Below the pieces are notes generated by a model. The model ran no database searches. It was given only the letters and a program-made list of their open reading frames with translations, and was not told where the DNA came from. A stretch of 7,136 nucleotides of DNA, taken from positions 1 through 7,136 of the forward strand of contig JAOZOG010000104.1 in assembly GCA_029933395.1 (NCBI GenBank). Reading direction: 5' to 3'. Numbering within the stretch: position 1 is the first letter of the stretch; the number at the start of each line of letters is the position of its first letter. Below are positions 1 through 5,472 of this stretch, in pieces. Made by a program: the position numbers and the translations under genes. The DNA is from Sulfurovaceae bacterium. GTDB lineage: Bacteria > Campylobacterota > Campylobacteria > Campylobacterales > Sulfurovaceae.

Positions 1-578
1 ACGGCGACGCAGCTTCCTTTCTCTTTGCATTTGTCCTGCTCGGGTGAAAAGACGACGGTGAAGTTGCGGTCGAATTTCGCTTTTTTGAGTTCGTTTCGGA
101 TTTTGCGGCCCAGAGCATCGCCGTGGCTTTTCCAGATGGAGGCGACTTCGATCTTGCTGCTGTCGTAGCGTTTGGCTGAACCCAGGGACATGATCAGTTT
201 TTTGTAAACTTTTTTGGCAATCTCTATTTTGACTCTGGTTGTATCGGCAGCGTCGATGATGAGGTCGTAGGGGTCGAAGTCGAAGGATGCTACCCAGTCC
301 AGGTCCATCTTTTGATGAATGACCTGAATGCCGGGATAGAGCAGGGCGAGTCTTTCGGTCTTTTTCTCTCCCACTGCTTCGCTGCCGATCTGCCTGTTTT
401 GATTGCTGATGTCGTAGGTGTCGTAGTCCAGGATCGCGATATGGGTGACACCGCTTCGGTAGAGGCAGTCGAGGGCATAGCTGCCTACACCCCCGACTCC
501 CAGTATCAGGACTTTGGCGCGTTGAAGTTTGGCGAAATCCTCTTCGCCAAAGAGCATCCGGCAGCGTTCGTATCTCAT
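1..578 (-). CDS. tcdA: TcdA-like ThiF/E1-family enzyme (tRNA threonylcarbamoyladenosine dehydratase), C-terminus missing
   Basis: By family, TcdA (CsdL/YgdL) uses ATP to cyclise the t6A side chain at position 37 of ANN-decoding tRNAs into ct6A, in the cytoplasm. The leftward frame gives 192 full codons before the window edge; E. coli TcdA is about 268 residues, so roughly the last quarter is absent. Visible: nucleotide-binding GVGGVGS at residues 27-33, acidic D51/D53 after the second strand, the adenylation motif SNQNRQ at 58-63, VGEKK at 69-73 and IDAAD at 108-112. The stretch SAKRYDSSKIEVASI, followed by DALGRKIRNEL, resembles the TcdA branch more than MoeB or ThiF. The ATG at 578-576 overlaps the surE stop as ATGA, and GGAAAG lies about 7 bases upstream, suggesting translational coupling to surE. 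The alternative is another E1-like adenylyltransferase of MoeB/HesA type; the missing C-terminus limits the choice. Confidence 0.75.
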   Translation of the reverse strand, partial: MRYERCRMLFGEEDFAKLQRAKVLILGVGGVGSYALDCLYRSGVTHIAILDYDTYDISNQNRQIGSEAVGEKKTERLALLYPGIQVIHQKMDLDWVASFDFDPYDLIIDAADTTRVKIEIAKKVYKKLIMSLGSAKRYDSSKIEVASIWKSHGDALGRKIRNELKKAKFDRNFTVVFSPEQDKCKEKGSCVA

Positions 579-1354
579 AGCCAGCTTTCCAGCTTCCCAA
601 TATCATCGTGACTGGTCATATCGAGATGGATCGGGGTGATCGAGATATAGTTCTGGTTGACTGCTTCGAAGTCGGTGATATGTCCCTCTGCAGGAAGCCA
701 GTCCAGGTGGGGCAGGCCGATCCAGTAGTACTCCAGTCCGCGAGGGTTTCGATGGACGTGGGCATCGTTGCCGTAGTAGCGGTTGCCGGCACGGGTGATC
801 TTGAAGCCTTTGCATTCGCTGCTGTGGATCGGGGGGACATTGACATTGAGAAATTTTCGCTCCGGCAGGGGTGAGCCCTCTTCGAGTACCCGTTTGACCA
901 GTGTGGCGATCGATTCGGCTGCGAGATCGTAGCCCAGGGCATCGATATTTTCGCATTGGCCTGCGCAGACTTGCGAGACGGCGATAGCCGGTATACCCTG
1001 GAGTACCGCTTCCATCGCTGCCGAAGCGGTACCGGAGTAGGTGATATCCTCACCCATATTGGCACCCTTGTTGATCCCGGAGATGACAATGTCGGGCAGT
1101 TCTCCCTCTTCATAGAGCTTGTGCAGTGCGAGGAAGATGCAGTCGGTAGGTGTCCCGTCGTCGAGTTTGTAGAAGTCATCGTCGATACCGATGAAACGCA
1201 GCGGACGTGTCAGTGTCAGCGAATGACCACAGGCAGACTTCTCCAATGAGGGGGCGACGACAGTGACCTGCCCAAACGGTTTGACCGCTTCGATCAGGGC
1301 ATGGAGTCCCCGGGATTCATAGCCATCATCATTGGTGATCAGTATCTTCTTCAT
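575..1354 (-). CDS. surE: 5'/3'-nucleotidase SurE
   Basis: SurE is a cytoplasmic metal-dependent phosphatase that removes phosphate from nucleoside 5'- and 3'-monophosphates and short polyphosphates, linked to stationary-phase survival. The protein is 259 residues, the normal family length. It opens with MKKILITNDDGYESRG; D9 and D10 are the expected metal ligands, with S40 in the SACGHSLTL segment and N95 in SGINKGANMGEDITYSG. These match the four-ligand SurE site. The ATG at 1354 was chosen because AAGGAG (1365-1360) sits 5 bases upstream and the family consensus begins here. The same frame stays open another 71 codons, but that part runs antisense across the promoters and the start of greA and has no SurE character. 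The gene is divergent from greA and overlaps the downstream tcdA by 4 bases. Confidence 0.96.
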   Translation of the reverse strand: MKKILITNDDGYESRGLHALIEAVKPFGQVTVVAPSLEKSACGHSLTLTRPLRFIGIDDDFYKLDDGTPTDCIFLALHKLYEEGELPDIVISGINKGANMGEDITYSGTASAAMEAVLQGIPAIAVSQVCAGQCENIDALGYDLAAESIATLVKRVLEEGSPLPERKFLNVNVPPIHSSECKGFKITRAGNRYYGNDAHVHRNPRGLEYYWIGLPHLDWLPAEGHITDFEAVNQNYISITPIHLDMTSHDDIGKLESWL

Positions 1355-1359
1355 TCTCT

Positions 1360-1365
1360 CTCCTT
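1360..1365 (-). promoter_or_regulatory. surE ribosome binding site
   Basis: On the minus strand AAGGAG lies 5 bases before ATG 1354-1352. It settles the surE start against the longer open frame that extends to 1567. Confidence 0.85.
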
Positions 1366-1387
1366 GGCGGTGCGTCATAGTGCTGCA

Positions 1388-1417
1388 ATTATAGCCTTTT
1401 TGGTATAATAGCAACAA
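1388..1417 (-). promoter_or_regulatory. Putative sigma-70 promoter for surE-tcdA
   Basis: The minus strand has a perfect TATAAT at 1393-1388. A weak -35 candidate, TTGTTG at 1417-1412, is 18 bases upstream. A start near 1381 would give a leader of about 26 bases containing the surE AAGGAG. The -35 lies across the predicted transcription start of greA. Confidence 0.55.
1397..1409 (+). promoter_or_regulatory. Putative sigma-70 promoter for greA
   Basis: A run of five T (1397-1401), then GG and a perfect TATAAT (1404-1409), resembles the T-rich upstream plus strong -10 promoters of Campylobacterota, which often lack a recognisable -35. Transcription would begin near 1416. That leaves a leader of about 24 bases before the GTG at 1440 and makes the upstream ATG at 1419 almost leaderless. 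Confidence 0.6.
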
Positions 1418-1425
1418 AATGAAGC

Positions 1426-1430
1426 AGGAG
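1426..1430 (+). promoter_or_regulatory. greA ribosome binding site that decides the GTG start
   Basis: AGGAG ends 9 bases before GTG 1440. The in-frame ATG at 1419 lies upstream of this site and has no purine-rich site of its own. Confidence 0.7.
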
Positions 1431-1439
1431 AAGAGAGCA

Positions 1440-1928
1440 GTGCAAAAAGAACCCATGTTGCGAGAGACATTCGAGAAGCTATCCAAAGAGTTGGAGCAGC
1501 TCAAAAACGAAGAGCGGGGCAAGATCGCGAAAATCATCGATGAAGCGAGAGCGCTGGGCGATCTCAAGGAAAATGCAGAGTATCACGCAGCCAAAGAGAA
1601 ACAGGGGATGATGGAGGCGCGTATCATCGAACTGGGCGATCTGGTAAGCAGAGCGCAGGTCGTCGACCCCTCGACACTCCAACACCAGCGTATCAGTTTC
1701 GGGTCGACCGTGAAGCTGATCGATGCAGATACAGATGAGGAGCTGACCTATACGATCGTCGGAGGCCAGGAGTCCAACCCTGATCAGGGGCTGATCTCTT
1801 TCCAGTCCCCATTGGCGAAATTGCTGCTGGGCAAAGAGGAGGGGGATGATATTCGTGCCAATCTTCCTTCCGGGAAAAAGCATTATGAGATCGAAGAGGT
1901 GTTTTATCGGGAGATTGTGATCGGCTGA
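1440..1928 (+). CDS. greA: Transcription elongation factor GreA
   Basis: GreA enters the secondary channel of RNA polymerase and stimulates cleavage of the 3' RNA end in backtracked complexes. From the GTG the protein has 162 residues, close to the usual 158-160. Residues 1-76 form the N-terminal antiparallel coiled coil; the tip motif GDLKENAEYHAAKEKQ holds the acidic D41 and E44 that position catalytic magnesium. Residues from about 84 form the FKBP-like C-terminal domain, with FGSTVKL and SPLAKLLLGKEEGD. The start QKEPM fits epsilonproteobacterial GreA as I know it, and AGGAG is 9 bases upstream. A start at ATG 1419 would add seven residues not typical of the family. It is divergent from surE and followed by a 135-base spacer before argC. 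GreB is unlikely given the tip sequence and length. Confidence 0.95.
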   Translation: MQKEPMLRETFEKLSKELEQLKNEERGKIAKIIDEARALGDLKENAEYHAAKEKQGMMEARIIELGDLVSRAQVVDPSTLQHQRISFGSTVKLIDADTDEELTYTIVGGQESNPDQGLISFQSPLAKLLLGKEEGDDIRANLPSGKKHYEIEEVFYREIVIG

Positions 1929-1947
1929 TATCGGCATATTGCTTTGG

Positions 1948-1967
1948 TTGGGGTCTTCTGACTCCGA
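1948..1967 (+). other. Hairpin 20 bases after the greA stop
   Basis: TTGGGGTC and GACTCCGA can form an 8-bp stem with two G-U wobbles around a TTCT loop. It lies where a greA terminator would be, but the following bases (CAATAAAATC) contain no T-tract, so it is not a canonical intrinsic terminator. It could instead protect the greA mRNA 3' end. Confidence 0.4.
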
Positions 1968-1976
1968 CAATAAAAT
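1948..1976 (+). promoter_or_regulatory. Weak promoter candidate for argC
   Basis: TTGGGG (1948-1953) and TAAAAT (1971-1976) are separated by 17 bases, the standard sigma-70 spacing. If used, the argC leader would be about 80 bases and would carry the hairpins at 1989-2005 and 2017-2033. The -35 overlaps the post-greA hairpin. A second weak -10 (TTAAAT, 2007-2012) is also possible, so the true start cannot be fixed by eye. Confidence 0.25.
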
Positions 1977-1988
1977 CTGCAATCTCGA

Positions 1989-2005
1989 ACAAAACAGGAT
2001 TTTGT
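1989..2005 (+). other. Short A/T-rich hairpin in the greA-argC spacer
   Basis: ACAAAA (1989-1994) pairs with TTTTGT (2000-2005) across a CAGGA loop. The 6-bp stem is weak and may be chance; it is listed because it is one of three in a row in a 135-base spacer. Confidence 0.25.
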
Positions 2006-2016
2006 GTTAAATAAAT

Positions 2017-2033
2017 GGTGGATTGCATCCACC
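2017..2033 (+). other. Perfect 7-bp hairpin in the argC leader
   Basis: GGTGGAT (2017-2023) and ATCCACC (2027-2033) are perfectly complementary around a TGC loop, ending 30 bases before the argC start. No T-tract follows on the plus strand, so it is not a terminator for rightward transcription. It could be a leader structure or a protein-binding palindrome. It does not match the ArgR box consensus known from E. coli. Confidence 0.45.
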
Positions 2034-2063
2034 CTGCGAAATGATAAAAAGAGGAAAAAATAG

Positions 2064-3071
2064 ATGATCAAAGTGGGAATCGTGGGAGCCAGCGGATATA
2101 CGGGGCTGGAACTGGTAAAAATGCTGCTGAACCATCCGGGTTTCGAACTCTCCTATCTGGCGACGACAACAGGCAATACAACCATCGAGGCGCTTCATCC
2201 CTCATTGGTGGATGTGGTTACACTGCCGGTAGAGGAAGCGGATGCCGTGCGGGTCGCAGAGAGTTGTGAACTGGTTTTTCTGGCACTGCCACATAAGGCT
2301 TCGATGGGGTTCGCGCGTAAACTGATGGAGTATGGCACCAAGATCGTGGATCTCTCGGCAGATTACCGTCTGGAGTTGGAGACTTATGAGAAGTACTACT
2401 GTGAACACGAAGATACCGAGCATCTGGATGAAGCTGCCTATGGCCTGATCGAGTACTATCGTGATGAGATCAAACAGGCTTCTCTCGTCGCAGGCCCGGG
2501 CTGCTACCCTACGGCGACACTGCTGGGCATTTTGCCGTTTATCCCCTATATCGATACGTCGGCGCCGCTCTTTGTAGATGCCAAATCGGGTGTCAGTGGC
2601 GCAGGCAAAAAGCTCTCCGAGACGACGCATTTTGTGACAGTCAATGATAATATCTTCGCGTACAATGCACTCAAACATCGACACGAGCCTGAGATCGCCG
2701 AGAAGATCGAGAAGATGTACGGTGCCAAAATGAATGTCAACTTCGTCCCCCATCTTATCCCGGCGACACGCGGCGAACTGGTCTCTGTCTATGCGACACT
2801 CAAGCAGGATATCGATCCGCTCGAGATACTCAAAAAGCACTACGCCGATGACCGCTTCATCCGTATCAGAGAAAAGCCGGTCGATATCAAAAGCACCGCT
2901 GGTACGCACTTCTGCGATATTTATGCTGCATCGAGCGGCAATGCACTCTTTGTCAACTCTGCTATCGACAACCTTCTCCGAGGTGCCAGTTCTCAGGCAC
3001 TGGTCGCTGCCAACCTGATGTGCGGCTATGATGAAGGGATGGGGATACCGACTATCGCTTACGTGCCGTAA
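2064..3071 (+). CDS. argC: N-acetyl-gamma-glutamyl-phosphate reductase ArgC
   Basis: ArgC catalyses the third step of arginine synthesis, NADPH-dependent reduction of N-acetyl-glutamyl-phosphate to the semialdehyde. The protein is 335 residues, the length of the longer (type 1) class. The Rossmann start VGIVGASGYTGLEL (residues 4-17) binds NADP. The nucleophile is C147 in AGPGCYPTA, followed by the dimerisation/catalytic segment SGVSGAGKK (175-183) and the NALKHRHEPE motif (201-210) carrying the catalytic histidine. FVPHLIPATRGE is also conserved. The ATG is preceded by AGAGGAAA at suitable spacing. No other arg gene is adjacent, consistent with scattered arginine genes in this group. The stop codon is embedded in a strong inverted repeat, and only 22 bases separate it from the next gene, so co-transcription is likely. 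Confidence 0.96.
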   Translation: MIKVGIVGASGYTGLELVKMLLNHPGFELSYLATTTGNTTIEALHPSLVDVVTLPVEEADAVRVAESCELVFLALPHKASMGFARKLMEYGTKIVDLSADYRLELETYEKYYCEHEDTEHLDEAAYGLIEYYRDEIKQASLVAGPGCYPTATLLGILPFIPYIDTSAPLFVDAKSGVSGAGKKLSETTHFVTVNDNIFAYNALKHRHEPEIAEKIEKMYGAKMNVNFVPHLIPATRGELVSVYATLKQDIDPLEILKKHYADDRFIRIREKPVDIKSTAGTHFCDIYAASSGNALFVNSAIDNLLRGASSQALVAANLMCGYDEGMGIPTIAYVP

Positions 3072-3078
3072 GCGATAG
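3052..3078 (+). other. Perfect 12-bp inverted repeat across the argC stop codon
   Basis: CTATCGCTTACG (3052-3063) and CGTAAGCGATAG (3067-3078) pair without mismatch around a TGC loop. The left arm encodes the last argC codons; the right arm includes the TAA stop (3069-3071). A purine-rich repeat follows rather than a T-tract, so it is not a classic intrinsic terminator. Likely roles are mRNA processing or stability at the gene junction, or a site bound as DNA. Confidence 0.75.
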
Positions 3079-3079
3079 C

Positions 3080-3107
3080 GTGAAGAGTGAAGCGTGAAGC
3101 GTGAGGA
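3080..3107 (+). repeat. Four tandem 7-bp repeats (GTGAAGC-like)
   Basis: Successive units are GTGAAGA, GTGAAGC, GTGAAGC and GTGAGGA, starting one base after the hairpin. Each unit supplies a GTG, but frames opened at 3080 and 3087 hit TGA after five codons. Only the GTG at 3094 reads into the next gene. The array may have arisen by slippage and also provides weak ribosome-binding sequence. Confidence 0.7.
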
Positions 3108-3804
3108 GCAGGGCACGATAAAGGAGGGGGCTCTGTTTGTAGCGGATGCCCACTATCCACACCATGGCCGGGAATTTTTGACACTCCTGCAAAAGCTTGA
3201 AAGTGGCGAGATCGTCACGCCTCAGCTCTTTTTGATGGGGGATATCTTCGATCTGCTCTTTGGGTACAACGACTATATCCGGACTTTTTCTTCCGAGGCC
3301 GTCACACTGTTGAAAAAACTGTCGGAACGCATCGAAATGTACTATTTCGAGGGCAACCATGATTTCCTCCTGAAAGACATATTTCCAAATATCAAAATCT
3401 ATCCCCGAGAGACCCAGCCTGTATTTCTTCATCTCGAAGACAAGTGGGCGGGTATCTCCCACGGAGATAGATATGCCCAGGGTTTCGACTATGATCTCTA
3501 CTGCAAAATTATACGAAGCAGATCTCTCATTACACTCCTAAGGCCCTTTGGGAAGTGGCTGATCGACGACCGTATGGAGAAGCTTGCCAAAAAGAGTATC
3601 TGTCGACCAATGAAAGATTTCGAAGAGAAAGTGAAGGAGATAACAGCCTCTTATCCGAATGTTGACATCATCATCGAAGGGCACTATCATCAGGGAAGAA
3701 GGGTAGGCAGATACCTCTCTCTTCCCTCTTTGGCCTGCCAGAAGAAGGTAGCAGTTGTAGAGAGTGGGGCGCTTCGTTTTGTCGATTTGGAGGCGTTGCT
3801 ATAG
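3094..3804 (+). CDS. Calcineurin-like metallophosphoesterase, probable UDP-2,3-diacylglucosamine diphosphatase (LpxH/LpxJ type)
   Basis: The probable role is hydrolysis of UDP-2,3-diacylglucosamine to lipid X and UMP in lipid A synthesis, at the cytoplasmic face of the inner membrane. The 236-residue protein (LpxH is about 240) has all the dinuclear metal motifs in order: D18-x-H20, G49-D50, G87-N-H-D90, H123-G-D125 and G196-H-Y-H199. The GHYHQGR end and the helical insert at about 135-180 fit the LpxH-like group. Epsilonproteobacteria are reported to use a divergent enzyme, LpxJ, so I give no symbol. GTG 3094 is the only standard start before the conserved domain: TGA lies two codons upstream and no other ATG, GTG or TTG follows in frame. 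This start sits inside a 7-bp repeat array with only a weak AAGAG at 3083-3087. A second possibility is initiation nearer residue 9 (see the site at 3104-3120). Confidence 0.82.
   Translation: MKREEQGTIKEGALFVADAHYPHHGREFLTLLQKLESGEIVTPQLFLMGDIFDLLFGYNDYIRTFSSEAVTLLKKLSERIEMYYFEGNHDFLLKDIFPNIKIYPRETQPVFLHLEDKWAGISHGDRYAQGFDYDLYCKIIRSRSLITLLRPFGKWLIDDRMEKLAKKSICRPMKDFEEKVKEITASYPNVDIIIEGHYHQGRRVGRYLSLPSLACQKKVAVVESGALRFVDLEALL
3104..3120 (+). promoter_or_regulatory. AGGAG and downstream ATA, alternative initiation signal inside the phosphoesterase reading frame
   Basis: AGGAG (3104-3108) is followed after 9 bases by an in-frame ATA (3118-3120), the same spacing as AGGAG to GTG in greA. The protein from there, IKEGALFVADAHYP, begins close to the first phosphoesterase motif. 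ATA is not a normal start codon, so this is only a candidate or the relic of a lost ATG. Confidence 0.2.
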
Positions 3805-3826
3805 TGTGATTTGAGCGTATAGATAT

Positions 3827-3834
3827 GCTAAAAT
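3827..3834 (+). promoter_or_regulatory. Putative extended -10 promoter for the ade-permease unit
   Basis: In the 57-base gap before ade, the sequence TGCTAAAAT (3826-3834) gives an extended -10 with TAAAAT. Transcription would begin near 3841, about 20 bases before the ade ATG. No good -35 is at standard spacing; TTGAGC (3811-3816) would instead suit a TATAGG at 3834-3839. Confidence 0.4.
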
Positions 3835-3861
3835 ATAGGAAATAACAAAAAGGGAGAGAAG

Positions 3862-5469
3862 ATGGAGATCGAAGCCAATTTTGTTGATATAGAAGAGCGT
3901 GAAATCTATCCGGTCAGGGTTGTGGTATCAGAGGGAAAAATCGTTTCGATTGAACGGATCGATACCTCTTGCGAGCACTATCTCCTGCCGGGTTTCATCG
4001 ATGCCCATATCCATATCGAGAGCTCTATGCTGCCTCCGAGCGAATTTGCCCGTCTGGCAGTCTGCCACGGGACGGTAGCGACCGTCTCCGATCCGCATGA
4101 GATCGCCAATGTGTTAGGGATCGAGGGGGTGAAATATATGCTGGAGAGTGCAGAGGGGGTGGATTTCAAATTCTACTTTGGTGCCTCACCCTGCGTACCG
4201 GCGACACCGTTCGAAACCAGCGGGGCGGTGCTGGGCCCTGAAGAGGTCGGCGCACTGCTGGAGATGCCGCAGATCAAGTATCTCAGCGAAGTGATGAACT
4301 TTCCCGGGGTGATCGCAGGCGACAAGGATATGCTCGCCAAGATCGCCAAAGCCAAAGCACTGCACAAACACATCGATGGCCACTCGCCCGGACTGCGCGG
4401 CGAGGAGTTGACGAAGTATATCGCGGCGGGTATCGAGACCGACCACGAAGCCTACAGCTACGAAGAGGGCCTGGAGAAGATCCAAAAAGGGATGAAGATT
4501 CTCATCCGTGAAGGTTCGGCTGCCAGGAACTTCGATGCGCTTGCACCGCTGATCACGGAGTATCCGGACAAGCTGATGTTTTGCAGTGATGACCGCCACC
4601 CCAACGATCTCGCAAACGAGCATATCGATGGCCACGTGAGGCGGTCGATCGCCAGGGGTTATGATCTCTTCGATGTGCTGCGCATCGCATGCCTCAATCC
4701 GATCGACCACTACGGCCTCGAAGTGGGCAAGCTGAGGATCGATGATCCTGCGGACTTTATCATTGTGGAAGACCTCAGGTCGTTCAGGGTGATCGAGACA
4801 GTGATCGGAGGCAAAGTGCAGGCGAAAGAGGGGAAACCGCTCTTTGATTCCGTCGAGAAGAAAACGCCGAATAATTTCTATGCAGCACCTAAAAAAGCGG
4901 ATGACTTCTCCAGCCAACTCTGTGATCATGCCGAAGTGATTCACGCACTGGACCATCAGCTTATCACAGAGGAGGAGATCGTCGATTTCCCTTCCGAGAG
5001 GCCCGAGATACTCAAGCTGACCGTCGTCAACCGCTACGAGGCTGAGGCAGCACCGTCGGTCGCCTGGGTCGATGGTTTTGGCCTGAAAAAGGGTGCGATC
5101 GCTTCGAGTGTGGCGCACGATTCACACAATATCCTTGCGACGGGATGCAGTGACGAACTGATCGCCAAAGCCGTCAACGCGATCATCGACCACAAGGGCG
5201 GTATCTGTGCCGTGGACGAGGAGCATATCTGGCTCCTGCCGTTGCCCATTGCGGGGTTGATGAGTGATGAGGATGGCTTCGACGTGGCAGCCCGCTATGC
5301 CGAGATCGACCGTGTTGTTCGGGAGGAGTTCGGTTCACCGTTGAGCGCACCCTTTATGACTCTCTCCTTTATGGCGCTGCTCGTCATTCCTGAACTGAAA
5401 CTCAGCGATAAAGGATTGTTCGACGGCCGCAGTTTTCATTTTATCGACACCTGCAGAAGAGGAGTGTAG
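3862..5469 (+). CDS. ade: Adenine deaminase
   Basis: Ade hydrolyses adenine to hypoxanthine and ammonia using a dinuclear metal site in an amidohydrolase TIM barrel; it acts in cytoplasmic purine salvage. The protein is 535 residues, shorter at the N-terminus than the 588-residue E. coli enzyme but in line with the short form that opens VDIEEREIYP. Visible: PGFIDAHIHIESSM at 43-56 with ligands H49 and H51, SDPHE at 76-80, bridging E143 in SEVMNFPGVI, GHSPGL with H174, ETDHEA with H195, and CSDD at 241-244 with the catalytic aspartate. The Ade-specific C-terminal domain is seen in SSVAHDSHNILATG. The start has AGGGAG 5 bases upstream. The permease gene begins 3 bases after the stop, so the two are almost certainly translated from one message. 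Confidence 0.95.
   Translation: MEIEANFVDIEEREIYPVRVVVSEGKIVSIERIDTSCEHYLLPGFIDAHIHIESSMLPPSEFARLAVCHGTVATVSDPHEIANVLGIEGVKYMLESAEGVDFKFYFGASPCVPATPFETSGAVLGPEEVGALLEMPQIKYLSEVMNFPGVIAGDKDMLAKIAKAKALHKHIDGHSPGLRGEELTKYIAAGIETDHEAYSYEEGLEKIQKGMKILIREGSAARNFDALAPLITEYPDKLMFCSDDRHPNDLANEHIDGHVRRSIARGYDLFDVLRIACLNPIDHYGLEVGKLRIDDPADFIIVEDLRSFRVIETVIGGKVQAKEGKPLFDSVEKKTPNNFYAAPKKADDFSSQLCDHAEVIHALDHQLITEEEIVDFPSERPEILKLTVVNRYEAEAAPSVAWVDGFGLKKGAIASSVAHDSHNILATGCSDELIAKAVNAIIDHKGGICAVDEEHIWLLPLPIAGLMSDEDGFDVAARYAEIDRVVREEFGSPLSAPFMTLSFMALLVIPELKLSDKGLFDGRSFHFIDTCRRGV
5459..5464 (+). promoter_or_regulatory. Permease ribosome binding site within the end of ade
   Basis: GAGGAG lies in the last codons of ade, 8 bases before ATG 5473. 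Ribosomes finishing ade would pass over it, supporting coupled expression of deaminase and permease. Confidence 0.7.
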
Positions 5470-5472
5470 ATC

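Noticed and set aside
312..611. 99-codon rightward frame opposite tcdA
   Set aside because: It is opposite a well-motifed ThiF-family gene and has no ribosome site or similarity I recognise.
1355..1567. 71-codon N-terminal extension of the surE frame
   Set aside because: It runs antisense over both promoters and the start of greA, has no SurE homology, and the ATG at 1354 has an excellent ribosome site.
2017..2033. Possible ArgR operator before argC
   Set aside because: The palindrome GGTGGAT/ATCCACC does not resemble the E. coli-type ARG box, and an ArgR regulator cannot be assumed in this group.
3052..3078. Intrinsic terminator after argC
   Set aside because: The stem is strong but no T-tract follows on either strand, and the next gene begins 16 bases later.
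2202..3116. 304-codon open frame antisense to argC
   Set aside because: It mirrors argC codon bias, has Cys/Arg/His/Ile-heavy composition without family motifs, and argC on the other strand is unmistakable.
3811..3839. Classical TTGAGC-17-TATAGG promoter before ade
   Set aside because: The -10 is poorer than the TGCTAAAAT just upstream, so the extended -10 was preferred; both would start within a few bases of each other.
4186..5118. 310-codon open frame antisense to ade
   Set aside because: It is a codon-bias shadow with no recognisable domain; the ade frame carries all catalytic motifs.
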